Origin: Deltaproteobacteria bacterium
GTDB taxonomy: Bacteria; Desulfobacterota; Desulfobacteria; Desulfobacterales; Desulfatirhabdiaceae
Direction: 5' to 3'
DNA: 5,278 bases
NCBI GenBank assembly: GCA_021778975.1
Contig: JAJYBO010000217.1
Location: forward strand, 1 to 5,278
Position numbers and translations under genes: made by a program. This document shows positions 1 through 5,248 of the stretch, piece after piece; positions within the stretch are counted from its first letter, which is position 1, and every line of letters begins with the position of its first letter. Under the pieces are notes generated by a model that did no database searches, had not been told where the DNA came from, and was given only the letters and a program-made list of their open reading frames with translations.

Positions 1-2
1 AA

Positions 3-50
3 CAATATATCACTCACTGGCAGCACCTGCTCACCGGGATGAAACCATGA
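3..50 (+). CDS. 3' end of an unidentified upstream gene (partial)
   Basis: This frame is open from the window edge and ends in TGA at 48-50. Its last residues read QYITHWQHLLTGMKP. The stop overlaps the ATG of the next gene (47-49) in an ATGA arrangement, which is typical of translationally coupled genes in one operon, and this is the main reason for believing the frame is coding. Only 15 residues are visible, so the family cannot be named. The context suggests another glycan-biosynthesis gene, but that is inference. The following gene's own frame is also open to the left edge, so the assignment is not certain. Confidence 0.45.
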   Translation, partial: QYITHWQHLLTGMKP

Positions 51-1072
51 CAACCGCCTCTGAAAACAGCCGCGGCATGAGCGTCACACACTACCACCGC
101 CGGCCCATCTACGAAATATCGTACAGCATCGAACAGCAGTTTGAAGACGTGCGCGCGGCCCTGCCCTCGTTCATTGCCCCCACCGTCGCGGTCTCCCGTT
201 TTTTCAGCAAAGGCTTTTTCCCGCGCCTCTACAACGCACTGGAAGCCGCGCTGAGGCAATCGGACGTAAACCACATCACCGGAGACGTCCAGTTTCTCGC
301 CATCTTCCTTCACCCCAAAAGAACATTGCTTACCATTGTTGATTGCGTCATGCTCGAAAGACTGACAGGTCTCAAAAGGGCGGTTCTTTTTTTCTTCTGG
401 TTCTGGCTTCCGGAAAAACGGTCGGCGCTCATTTCCGTCATTTCCGAATCCACCCGGCGGGAACTGCTCCGGCGCCTCAACTGCGATCCGAATAAAATCC
501 GGGTGGTTCATTGCTGCGTATCGCCAGAATTTCAACCCGCGCCCGCAACGTTCAATTCTCAAAAACCGGTCATTCTGCAGACCGGTACCCGCGACAACAA
601 AAATTTGCTGCGCATCGCCGAAGCGCTGACAGGAATTTCATGTCACCTGAAAATTGTCGGAAAACTCTCGCCAACACAAATGGCAGCGCTAAACCGTCAT
701 GGAATCGAGTATTCAAACGCTGTCATGATCCCCAGAGCCGAACTGGTCATTGCGTATCAGGAATGCGACATGCTGGTGTTCGCCTCGACCTATGAAGGGT
801 TCGGACTGCCCATCATCGAGGCCAACGCCGTCGGAAGACCCGTTGTCACCAGCAATATCCTGTCCATGCCGGAAGTCGCCGGAAACGCCGCATGTTTTGT
901 CAATCCCTTCGATGTGGCCAGCATCCGATCCGGAATTCTGAAAGTCATTGAAACCCCTGAATACCGTGATATGCTTGTGCAAAACGGATTTCACAACGTG
1001 CGGCGATTTCAACCCAAAGACATTGCGGCGCAATACGCCGAACTCTATCGGGAAATACGTGCAGGGAACTGA
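47..1072 (+). CDS. Glycosyltransferase, GT-B fold, GT4-like
   Basis: Probable retaining glycosyltransferase of 341 residues that moves a sugar from a nucleotide donor to a glycan or lipid-linked acceptor at the cytoplasmic face of the membrane. The C-terminal Rossmann-like domain is clear: it begins near residue 174 (PVILQTGTRDNKNLL, with K185-N186 in the usual donor-phosphate position). It contains the GT4 EX7E motif in YEGFGLPIIEA (E250 and E258), followed by GRPVVTSN and MPEVAG. The N-terminal acceptor domain is less typical. No glycine-rich loop is seen near the start, and the usual HD motif reads IVDC, with V98 where family members normally have His. The hydrophobic stretch VLFFFWFWLP (about 112-121) may be a membrane-contact surface. 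ATG 47 is preferred because it overlaps the preceding stop (ATGA). Its ribosome site (GGGAT) is weak, and ATG 77 is an alternative. Donor and acceptor cannot be told from sequence. Length is slightly short for GT4 (usually 350-400). Confidence 0.88.
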   Translation: MTTASENSRGMSVTHYHRRPIYEISYSIEQQFEDVRAALPSFIAPTVAVSRFFSKGFFPRLYNALEAALRQSDVNHITGDVQFLAIFLHPKRTLLTIVDCVMLERLTGLKRAVLFFFWFWLPEKRSALISVISESTRRELLRRLNCDPNKIRVVHCCVSPEFQPAPATFNSQKPVILQTGTRDNKNLLRIAEALTGISCHLKIVGKLSPTQMAALNRHGIEYSNAVMIPRAELVIAYQECDMLVFASTYEGFGLPIIEANAVGRPVVTSNILSMPEVAGNAACFVNPFDVASIRSGILKVIETPEYRDMLVQNGFHNVRRFQPKDIAAQYAELYREIRAGN

Positions 1073-1093
1073 TATCCCGTCTGCCGACAGAAA

Positions 1094-1121
1094 AGAGGGC
1101 GATCGCGAGAATCGCCCCTAC
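1094..1121 (-). repeat. Dispersed hairpin repeat, copy A
   Basis: This 28-base unit between the two glycosyltransferase genes folds as GGGCGAT / ATCGCCC with a 7-base loop. It matches 26 of 28 bases of copy B (4150-4177) in opposite orientation, and the two differences lie between or at the edge of the arms. It contains the palindromic octamer GCGATCGC (1099-1106). On the minus strand it begins GTAGGGGCGAT and ends CGCCCTCT. It looks like a REP-type intergenic palindrome; no function is shown. It could affect message stability between the two genes. Confidence 0.75.
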
Positions 1122-1192
1122 GCGGTTCGATCCGGTGGGTTACCTGTTATGTCTTCCCTTAGGCTGAAAGGTCATTTTTTAGGAGTTGCCTT

Positions 1193-2341
1193 ATGCGAAT
1201 AGGCCTCAATCTTCTTCAAACCCGCCCCGAAGTGGGCGGCATCTGGAATTACGCCCTGCGACTGACATCCGCACTGGGAAAATACGACACCATCAATCAA
1301 TATGTGGCGTTTGTCACCCAAAAGCATCCGTTTCCCCTGCCGGATACGCCTAATTTTCAGGTGGTTCCGGTGAATCTGCCCACATCAAACCTGGCCAGAA
1401 TCGCTTATGAAAACAGCCTGCTGCACCACATGACGCGGATACATCACCTCGATATCCTGCACTGGTTCGGCAACACGCAGTCACTGTTCTCCCCGGTTCC
1501 TGACGTGGTTTCCGTTCATGACCTGATGCTGTTCGAAACCGGCTGCTTTACCCCCATCAAACGCCTGTATCTGAAAACGATGATGCGCCATACGGTCAAA
1601 CGGTCGGCATGGCTGCTGCCGGTATCCCATACGACAGCGAACAATCTGCGCCGTTTTTTGAACGCCGCCCCCCGGCGCATGACGGTGCTTCCCGCCATTG
1701 TGGATGAGAAATTTCAGCCGGCGTCGGCAGATAAAATTGCGGCGTTTCGACGCCACCACCACCTGCCGGATATCTTCTGGCTGTATGTCGGTCATTTTTA
1801 TCCCCACAAAAATCACATACGGCTGCTGCACGCGCACCATGCGCTGAAATCCCGCGGATTCAGACCCTGGCCGCTTGTTTTCCGTGGTGACGATCATGGG
1901 GAATGGGGAGCCATCCGGCGCGCCATCGAGCGACTGGGGCTGCAAAATGACGTGTTCCGCCTGCCCCGGCTGGATGAGGAGGCAATGCCGGTGCTGTTTT
2001 CGGCGGCGGGCGGGCTGGTGTTTCCTTCGCTGTACGAAGGGGGGGGCATACCGGTACTCGAAGCAATGGCGTGCGGATGCCCGGTGATCGCGTCGGATAT
2101 CCCGGCGGTTCGCGAGTTTGGCGGCGATGATGTCAGACGGTTCGACCCTCTGGATATCGCCTCAATCGCCGCTCATATTCGAGAACTTCAGGAGCGTTTC
2201 CCTGTATCTTCCCCAAACCGACGGCCGCTGCAAAACCGTTTCGAGGCGCATCATCCACAGCGCATCGCCACCCGAATCATGGATGCCTATTTATCCCTTC
2301 GGAGAAGAACACCCCCGCGCCCCCTTCATGGGGGAATATAA
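1193..2341 (+). CDS. Glycosyltransferase, GT4 family
   Basis: Retaining GT-B glycosyltransferase of 382 residues, probably cytoplasmic or peripheral to the inner membrane and acting in surface polysaccharide assembly. Motifs appear in order. There is an N-terminal MRIGLNLLQTRPEVGG with the glycine pair G15-G16, and SVHDL with H109-D110. The second domain starts near 195 (LYVGHFYPHKN, K206). Then comes the EX7E motif YEGGGIPVLEA (E282, E290), followed by ACGCPVIASDIPAVREFGG. The start is firm: AGGAG at 1181-1185 lies seven bases before the ATG. It follows the first glycosyltransferase by 120 bases and is probably in the same transcription unit. Two oddities: codons 283-285 lie in an eight-G run, and the last residues (about SLRRRTPPRPLHGGI) are encoded by an inverted-repeat structure. 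That tail is probably not part of the ancestral fold. The sugar and acceptor are unknown. Confidence 0.92.
   Translation: MRIGLNLLQTRPEVGGIWNYALRLTSALGKYDTINQYVAFVTQKHPFPLPDTPNFQVVPVNLPTSNLARIAYENSLLHHMTRIHHLDILHWFGNTQSLFSPVPDVVSVHDLMLFETGCFTPIKRLYLKTMMRHTVKRSAWLLPVSHTTANNLRRFLNAAPRRMTVLPAIVDEKFQPASADKIAAFRRHHHLPDIFWLYVGHFYPHKNHIRLLHAHHALKSRGFRPWPLVFRGDDHGEWGAIRRAIERLGLQNDVFRLPRLDEEAMPVLFSAAGGLVFPSLYEGGGIPVLEAMACGCPVIASDIPAVREFGGDDVRRFDPLDIASIAAHIRELQERFPVSSPNRRPLQNRFEAHHPQRIATRIMDAYLSLRRRTPPRPLHGGI
2039..2046 (+). repeat. G8 homopolymer inside the catalytic motif
   Basis: Eight consecutive G bases encode the middle of the EGGGIP motif of the second glycosyltransferase. Homopolymer runs of this length can slip during replication. 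A one-base change would shift the frame just after E282 and remove E290 and the rest of the donor domain. The run also coincides with genuine glycine codons, so chance is possible. Confidence 0.6.
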
Positions 2342-2370
2342 ACCCTACCTTTCAGCACAGGGTGTTCTTT
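2305..2370 (+). terminator. Nested inverted repeat at the end of the glycosyltransferase operon
   Basis: A perfect 10-bp stem is formed by AAGAACACCC (2305-2314) and GGGTGTTCTT (2360-2369). Its interior holds a second hairpin, CCCCC (2320-2324) and GGGGG (2330-2334) with loop TTCAT. The right arm continues into a T-rich stretch (TTCTTTGTT), so it may stop transcription, although the U-tract is interrupted and the outer loop is long. The structure covers the stop codon (2339-2341) and the last dozen codons of the gene. It could equally be a mobile palindromic repeat that inserted at the gene end. Confidence 0.5.
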
Positions 2371-2400
2371 GTTGGAAATCACCGAACACGGCGCATATTC

Positions 2401-2442
2401 CTCCGGGATGCCAAAACCAGCTTCATTCTGACATGCCCGGAG
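2401..2442. repeat. Imperfect inverted repeat between convergent genes
   Basis: CTCCGGGATG (2401-2410) pairs with CATGCCCGGAG (2432-2442) with one bulged base and a 21-base loop. It sits between the convergent ends of the second glycosyltransferase and elbB, a position suited to a bidirectional transcription stop. No T-run follows on either strand, so a terminator role is weakly supported. Confidence 0.35.
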
Positions 2443-2476
2443 TACCGGTGATACCTGGCAGCGCTTCACCTGACCA

Positions 2477-3136
2477 TCAGCGGATCATGGCAACGACTTC
2501 CCGCACCAGCTTTTCGATACCGGCTGCGATGTCCTTGATGCCAGGCCCCAGCATATAGGCCGGCGTGGAGACAAGCCGATTGGCGGCATCTACGTGAATT
2601 TGATCCACGGTGCAGACACGATGCCTGCCCCCCATGCGCTCGATGCCGGCGGCTGTTCCCGGATCGTTGCCAATGGTAACTTCCGGAGTCCTGTCCGCAA
2701 TGGCTTTGGTGAGAGTCGCCGGCGCAATGCAGATCGCGCCAATCGGCTTTGCCGCGGCCGCCATGTCACGAATCAGGCGCAAAACCTCCGGCTGCACCAC
2801 GGCATCCGGGCCTTTCAGTGCAAAATCACTCAGGTTTTTGACCGCGCCGAAACCACCCGGCAAAATCAGCGCATCCATATCCGAGGCGCTGACCGCGGCC
2901 ACGTCCTGAATATCGCCACGGGCAATCCGGGCGGACTCCACCAGAACATTGCGTTTTTCCGTACATTCCTGCTGCGTCAGATGATTGATGACATGGAACT
3001 GATCCATGTTGGGCGCCATACATACCGCCTGTGCCCCTGCTTTGTCTATAAACAACAGGGTCAAAACCGCTTCATGAATTTCAGAACCATCCAGAACACC
3101 GCACCCGGACAACAAAACACCCACCTTTTTCGACAT
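2477..3136 (-). CDS. elbB: ElbB-like isoprenoid-biosynthesis-associated glyoxalase / DJ-1-PfpI fold protein
   Basis: The 219-residue protein matches the ElbB family closely along its length (E. coli ElbB is about 217). It begins KKVGVLLSGCGVLDGSEIHE (residues 3-22) and continues with GAQAVCMAPN, NHLTQQ, ESARIARGDI, then ALILPGGFGAVKNLSDFA (about 89-106). The nucleophile elbow is GAICIAP with C136, and near the end are STPAYML and GIEKLV. Family knowledge: a class I glutamine-amidotransferase-like fold with glyoxalase III activity reported for the E. coli protein. The name comes from an old link to early isoprenoid synthesis; the physiological role is unsettled. It is expected to be cytoplasmic. 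The start at 3136 is chosen over one 12 codons upstream because GGAGG lies five bases before it and the conserved N-terminus begins there. It stands alone on the minus strand, convergent with the glycosyltransferases, with its own promoter. Confidence 0.95.
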   Translation of the reverse strand: MSKKVGVLLSGCGVLDGSEIHEAVLTLLFIDKAGAQAVCMAPNMDQFHVINHLTQQECTEKRNVLVESARIARGDIQDVAAVSASDMDALILPGGFGAVKNLSDFALKGPDAVVQPEVLRLIRDMAAAAKPIGAICIAPATLTKAIADRTPEVTIGNDPGTAAGIERMGGRHRVCTVDQIHVDAANRLVSTPAYMLGPGIKDIAAGIEKLVREVVAMIR

Positions 3137-3198
3137 GATCGCCTCCTCTGATGAAGATATACCCCCATTCAAGGGTTTTCACTTGACATTTGACCCCA

Positions 3199-3227
3199 AA
3201 TATAGCACTCGTCCTCTGTCATTTCAA
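3199..3227 (-). promoter_or_regulatory. Sigma-70-type promoter for elbB
   Basis: On the minus strand TTGAAA (plus 3222-3227), a 17-base spacer and TATATT (plus 3199-3204) each match the consensus hexamers at five of six positions. Transcription would start near 3191, giving a leader of about 55 bases that ends in the GGAGG site of elbB. The box lies in the divergent gap, so a regulator here could affect both neighbours. Confidence 0.6.
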
Positions 3228-3248
3228 ACCATCAACGGAAAAATACCC

Positions 3249-4145
3249 ATGTCCACCCCAATGCCATCTCCGCCACCAGACATCGTAACGGCTGTTTTAC
3301 AGGTTGTCCGGGCCGCATCCGCGCCGCTTACAGCGGACGCCATTCAGCAGAGCCTTTCGGACGGATGTTCCTGCAACAGTAAAGAATTAACGCGGATATT
3401 GCGTTCAGAAACCGCTTCCGGCCACATCGGCCGCTGGCAGCCAGGTCCTCGAAGCCGGAAAGAGCGCTTCTGGGAACCAGAAGAATCCGGTTATATCCGG
3501 AAACGGGTGCTGGCAGCGCTGACCGCGCAGCCGTTCACCCGGCGGGCGCTGCTGGAAAAAATGAAAAAGGACGCCGTAGCATATGCCGGAACAACGCTTG
3601 GCAGGCTGGTCAATACCACAGTGGAAGGGCTGGTTAAAGAAAAAAAACTGCACTTGCTCCCCCCTTCCGGCCCATACCACTCATGGCGTTATTCGCTGAC
3701 ACCGGCAGATCCTCGAAATTATCTGACCGCTGTCAAAAAAGCGCTCGACCAGGTATGCCGCAAACTGAAAAAGACCGGGGTGACGCCAGAAGATGTTCTG
3801 GCCGTGCTGGCGGACATGGCGGGGGTTTCTCTATCGCTGCATCATCCGGAAACATCGCCAGCACCCGAAGCGATACTGAATATGGTGCTGACAGCCATTC
3901 CCCAACTGGATCCGCAGGCGATGCGCCAGGCGCCGATCTGGATTCCCGATCTGAGACAATACCTGAAGCTGCCCAAATCTACATTTGATCGGGCTATTCT
4001 GACGCTGGCCGAGCAGGGAAAAGTATTTTTAAACCGCCATGCGCACCCCGCCCAGATGACGGATGCCGAAAAAGAAACGATGATTCCGGACGGTCAGGGA
4101 AATTTTTATGTGGTGGTCGTGATGCGGAAAAATTCCGGGCATTAA
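3249..4145 (+). CDS. Uncharacterised protein with several winged-helix-like segments
   Basis: I do not recognise this 298-residue protein by name. Three segments look like helix-helix-helix-wing units. The first (about 11-78) has ADAIQQSLSDG, then KELTRILRSE and a basic GRWQPGPRSRKERFW wing. The second (about 81-153) has IRKRVLAAL, FTRRALLEKM and a wing ending SWRYSLTP. The third (about 228-293) has IPDLRQYLKLPKSTFDRAI, LAEQGKVFLNR and a C-terminal hydrophobic strand FYVVVVMR. A charged helical linker (about 157-190) separates the second and third. No signal peptide, membrane segment or catalytic motif is seen. A DNA-binding or protein-scaffold role in the cytoplasm is inference from the fold impression only. 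The start at 3249 is preferred: GGAAA lies eight bases upstream and the protein begins at a low-complexity MSTPMPSPPP. An earlier in-frame ATG (3135) would run back across the elbB start. Divergent from elbB and apparently a single-gene unit. Confidence 0.8.
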   Translation: MSTPMPSPPPDIVTAVLQVVRAASAPLTADAIQQSLSDGCSCNSKELTRILRSETASGHIGRWQPGPRSRKERFWEPEESGYIRKRVLAALTAQPFTRRALLEKMKKDAVAYAGTTLGRLVNTTVEGLVKEKKLHLLPPSGPYHSWRYSLTPADPRNYLTAVKKALDQVCRKLKKTGVTPEDVLAVLADMAGVSLSLHHPETSPAPEAILNMVLTAIPQLDPQAMRQAPIWIPDLRQYLKLPKSTFDRAILTLAEQGKVFLNRHAHPAQMTDAEKETMIPDGQGNFYVVVVMRKNSGH

Positions 4146-4149
4146 CCAA

Positions 4150-4177
4150 GTAGGGGCGATCCTTGCGATCGCCCTCT
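4150..4177 (+). repeat. Dispersed hairpin repeat, copy B
   Basis: The repeat starts four bases after the stop of the 298-residue gene. Stem GGGCGATC / GATCGCCC (8 bp) with loop CTTGC, 26 of 28 bases identical to copy A (1094-1121) in inverted orientation, with the same GCGATCGC core (4165-4172). It lies between two convergent genes. It could protect or end both messages, but no T-run follows. Confidence 0.75.
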
Positions 4178-4229
4178 GGCAACATGAAATTGTGTCCGGT
4201 TTTTATATGGAATATGGCCAGCCGCATTA

Positions 4230-4538
4230 TTATCGTAACTGTTTCAACGAATGCTCCTTCAGCCAATCTCGCAGCGCATTGTTCATGCGGGTCTGCCAGC
4301 CTTTTCCTGTGGCCTTAAATGCAGCAAGAATATCACGGTCAAAGCGAATATTTTGAGATTCTTTAATACCGCTACCAAGCGGTCTGCCCCGCTTTGTGGT
4401 AAGCATCTCGATAGCTGTTTCTTCGCTGAATATTTCATGCAGAACTTCACTGCCCGGTCGTGCATTTTTAAAGTCTTCAGCAGTCCATTCCGGGTTTTCT
4501 TCATCAATCAAATATGGATCAGGCTTGATGCTTCCCAT
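4230..4538 (-). CDS. brnA: BrnA antitoxin
   Basis: Antitoxin of the BrnT/BrnA type II pair, 102 residues. It neutralises BrnT by direct binding, and in the characterised Brucella system the antitoxin also represses its own operon. Family marks in order: ENPEWTAEDFKNARPGSEVL (residues 14-33), FSEETAIEML, KRGRPLGS (49-56), then a ribbon-helix-helix-like DNA-binding and dimerisation part with strand IRFDRDIL (64-71) and FKATGKGWQTRMNNALRDWL (74-93). The start is fixed: an in-frame TGA lies three codons upstream, and AGGTG precedes the ATG by ten bases inside the brnT end. It overlaps brnT by 20 bases, so translation is probably coupled. The order is toxin first, antitoxin second, as is usual for brnTA. 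Nothing looks truncated, so it is probably functional. Confidence 0.93.
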   Translation of the reverse strand: MGSIKPDPYLIDEENPEWTAEDFKNARPGSEVLHEIFSEETAIEMLTTKRGRPLGSGIKESQNIRFDRDILAAFKATGKGWQTRMNNALRDWLKEHSLKQLR

Positions 4539-4794
4539 GTTCTTTCATCACCTCTCTGATATTGGCCTTTCTGAAACTGATGACGTGTACAGCGTCATTT
4601 CTGGGAGTGAACACCACCATATATAAGCGTTCACCAATTAAACCTAATGCTTTAAAACGTCGTTCTCCATAATTTTTCCGGGTGTCTTCAATGATTATGG
4701 CGCTGTTCCAATCAAGATTTTCAACAAGATCAAAGGGAAGCCCTCTCTCGTCAATGTTTTTATTGTTTTTGGCAGGGTCATAGGTGATTTTCAT
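4519..4794 (-). CDS. brnT: BrnT toxin (RelE-fold ribonuclease)
   Basis: Toxin of 91 residues in the BrnT family: small RelE-like ribonucleases that cut RNA and arrest growth when free of BrnA. Visible family marks are MKITYDPAKN (1-10), DERGLPFD (15-22), the acidic stretch IIIEDTRKNYGERRF (33-47), LGLIGERLYMVVFTPR (50-65) and the C-terminal VISFRKAN (71-78). Length and ends match the family, with no frameshift. It is the first gene of the operon and overlaps brnA by 20 bases. No Shine-Dalgarno sequence precedes the ATG, and the predicted transcription start lies almost on the start codon. The toxin may therefore be read from a leaderless or very short-leader message and be weakly translated (inference). 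The surrounding A+T-rich DNA and the neighbouring integrase remnant suggest arrival on a mobile element. Confidence 0.94.
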   Translation of the reverse strand: MKITYDPAKNNKNIDERGLPFDLVENLDWNSAIIIEDTRKNYGERRFKALGLIGERLYMVVFTPRNDAVHVISFRKANIREVMKEHGKHQA

Positions 4795-4801
4795 AACTAT
4801 A

Positions 4802-4830
4802 TTTGTAGCAACAAAAAATTAACAGGTCAA
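4802..4830 (-). promoter_or_regulatory. Promoter of brnTA
   Basis: On the minus strand, TTGACC (plus 4825-4830; five of six to consensus), a 17-base spacer and TACAAA (plus 4802-4807; four of six) lie directly before brnT. The -10 box ends only seven bases before the ATG at 4794, so the transcript would begin at or next to the start codon. Confidence 0.55.
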
Positions 4831-4847
4831 TGATAAATGTTGCAACA
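4802..4847. promoter_or_regulatory. Two palindromic operator-like sites over the brnTA promoter
   Basis: Site 1 is TTTGTAGCAACAAA (4802-4815), a 14-base palindrome with one mismatched pair, covering the -10 box. Site 2 is the perfect palindrome TGTTGCAACA (4838-4847), just upstream of the -35 box. They share the GCAACAAAA half (4808-4816 and 4842-4850), and their centres are 34 bases apart. This is the layout expected for autorepression by an antitoxin dimer such as BrnA. That BrnA is the protein bound is inference. Confidence 0.5.
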
Positions 4848-4927
4848 AAATGATAAAAAACCTCAACCCAAGTTCGCCAAATTTTTTGGCAAACGCATAG
4901 CTGGTGGGCATTTATCAAAATTTATCG
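4831..4927. repeat. Cluster of TGATAAA motifs in an A+T-rich gap
   Basis: TGATAAA occurs at 4831 and 4851 (20 bases apart). The opposite orientation follows: TTTATCA at 4911 and TTTATCG at 4921 (10 bases apart). A short palindrome GCCAAA-TTT-TTTGGC lies between them (4876-4890). No convincing gene occupies 4795-4985; an open frame at 4837-5037 has no recognisable features. The motifs may be protein-binding sites of the former element, or simply A+T-rich chance. Confidence 0.3.
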
Positions 4928-4985
4928 TCACTACTCATTTTGCAGCGACGTACATTTTCCCCAACGGAATACCGGATAAACCTAA

Positions 4986-5228
4986 ACGGCCAGCATCCTA
5001 TACCACAAAGGAGTTGACATGGCTGTCATCCAAGTGATTCTGAGGCGCAAAAGCCCGACAACAACCAACAGATATTTGCGGACATTGGGGATTGATAAGG
5101 CAAGAGAAGCGCTTGAGAATGGGCTGAAAACAGATTGCCGGGCTATTCAACTCCGGAAAAGAAAACGGTCTCGAATCTATGATTTCAAGACTGTCTTGTG
5201 TCCGAAAGCCACAAGAGGTGGCTCATAA
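4986..5228 (+). pseudogene. C-terminal remnant of a tyrosine recombinase (phage-type integrase)
   Basis: From 4986 the frame reads TASILYHKGVDMAVIQVILR, then RKSPTTTNRYLRTLGIDKAR. This is the end of the catalytic domain of a tyrosine recombinase, with the nucleophile tyrosine in TTTNRYL. The R-H-L-T-A-S box that should precede it is missing: stop codons stand at 4977 and 4983 in this frame. A single-base deletion at 4985 would join it to YRINL (4970-4984), which resembles a damaged version of the expected sequence. The usual His of LxHKS is Arg (LRRKS), so a catalytic residue is also lost. About 80 residues remain of a family usually of 300-400. It ends 20 bases from a tRNA 3' end, the classic integration target. 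An ATG at 5019 with AGGAG at 5009-5013 could still start a small peptide. Confidence 0.75.
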
Positions 5229-5248
5229 AAATAAGACATTGAATTTAT

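Noticed and set aside
14..562. Long open frame on the minus strand across the first glycosyltransferase
   Set aside because: It lies wholly opposite a gene with clear GT4 motifs, and its product has no recognisable domain; it is a shadow of codon bias.
1121..1139. GGTTCGATCC, resembling a tRNA T-loop
   Set aside because: The flanking five-base arms do not pair and no acceptor stem or CCA follows; chance similarity.
2594..3151. Plus-strand open frame of 185 codons opposite elbB
   Set aside because: The minus-strand product matches ElbB along its whole length with a strong ribosome site; the opposite frame has neither motif nor plausible start context.
3178..3206. Plus-strand promoter for the 298-residue gene (TTCACT, 17 bases, TATAGC; or TTGACA at 3183)
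   Set aside because: TTCACT/TATAGC matches only four of six in each box, and TTGACA has no acceptable -10 at 16-18 bases; too weak to list as a feature.
1094..4177. CRISPR array or transposon ends from the paired hairpin repeats
   Set aside because: Only two copies about 3 kb apart, in inverted orientation, with no regular spacers, no transposase between them and no target duplication seen.
4251..4626. Small plus-strand open frames across brnA and brnT
   Set aside because: Both are opposite well-conserved toxin-antitoxin genes and show no protein-like features.
4837..5037. 66-codon open frame between brnT and the integrase remnant
   Set aside because: It starts inside the operator-like palindrome, has no ribosome site, resembles no family I know, and overlaps the integrase frame.
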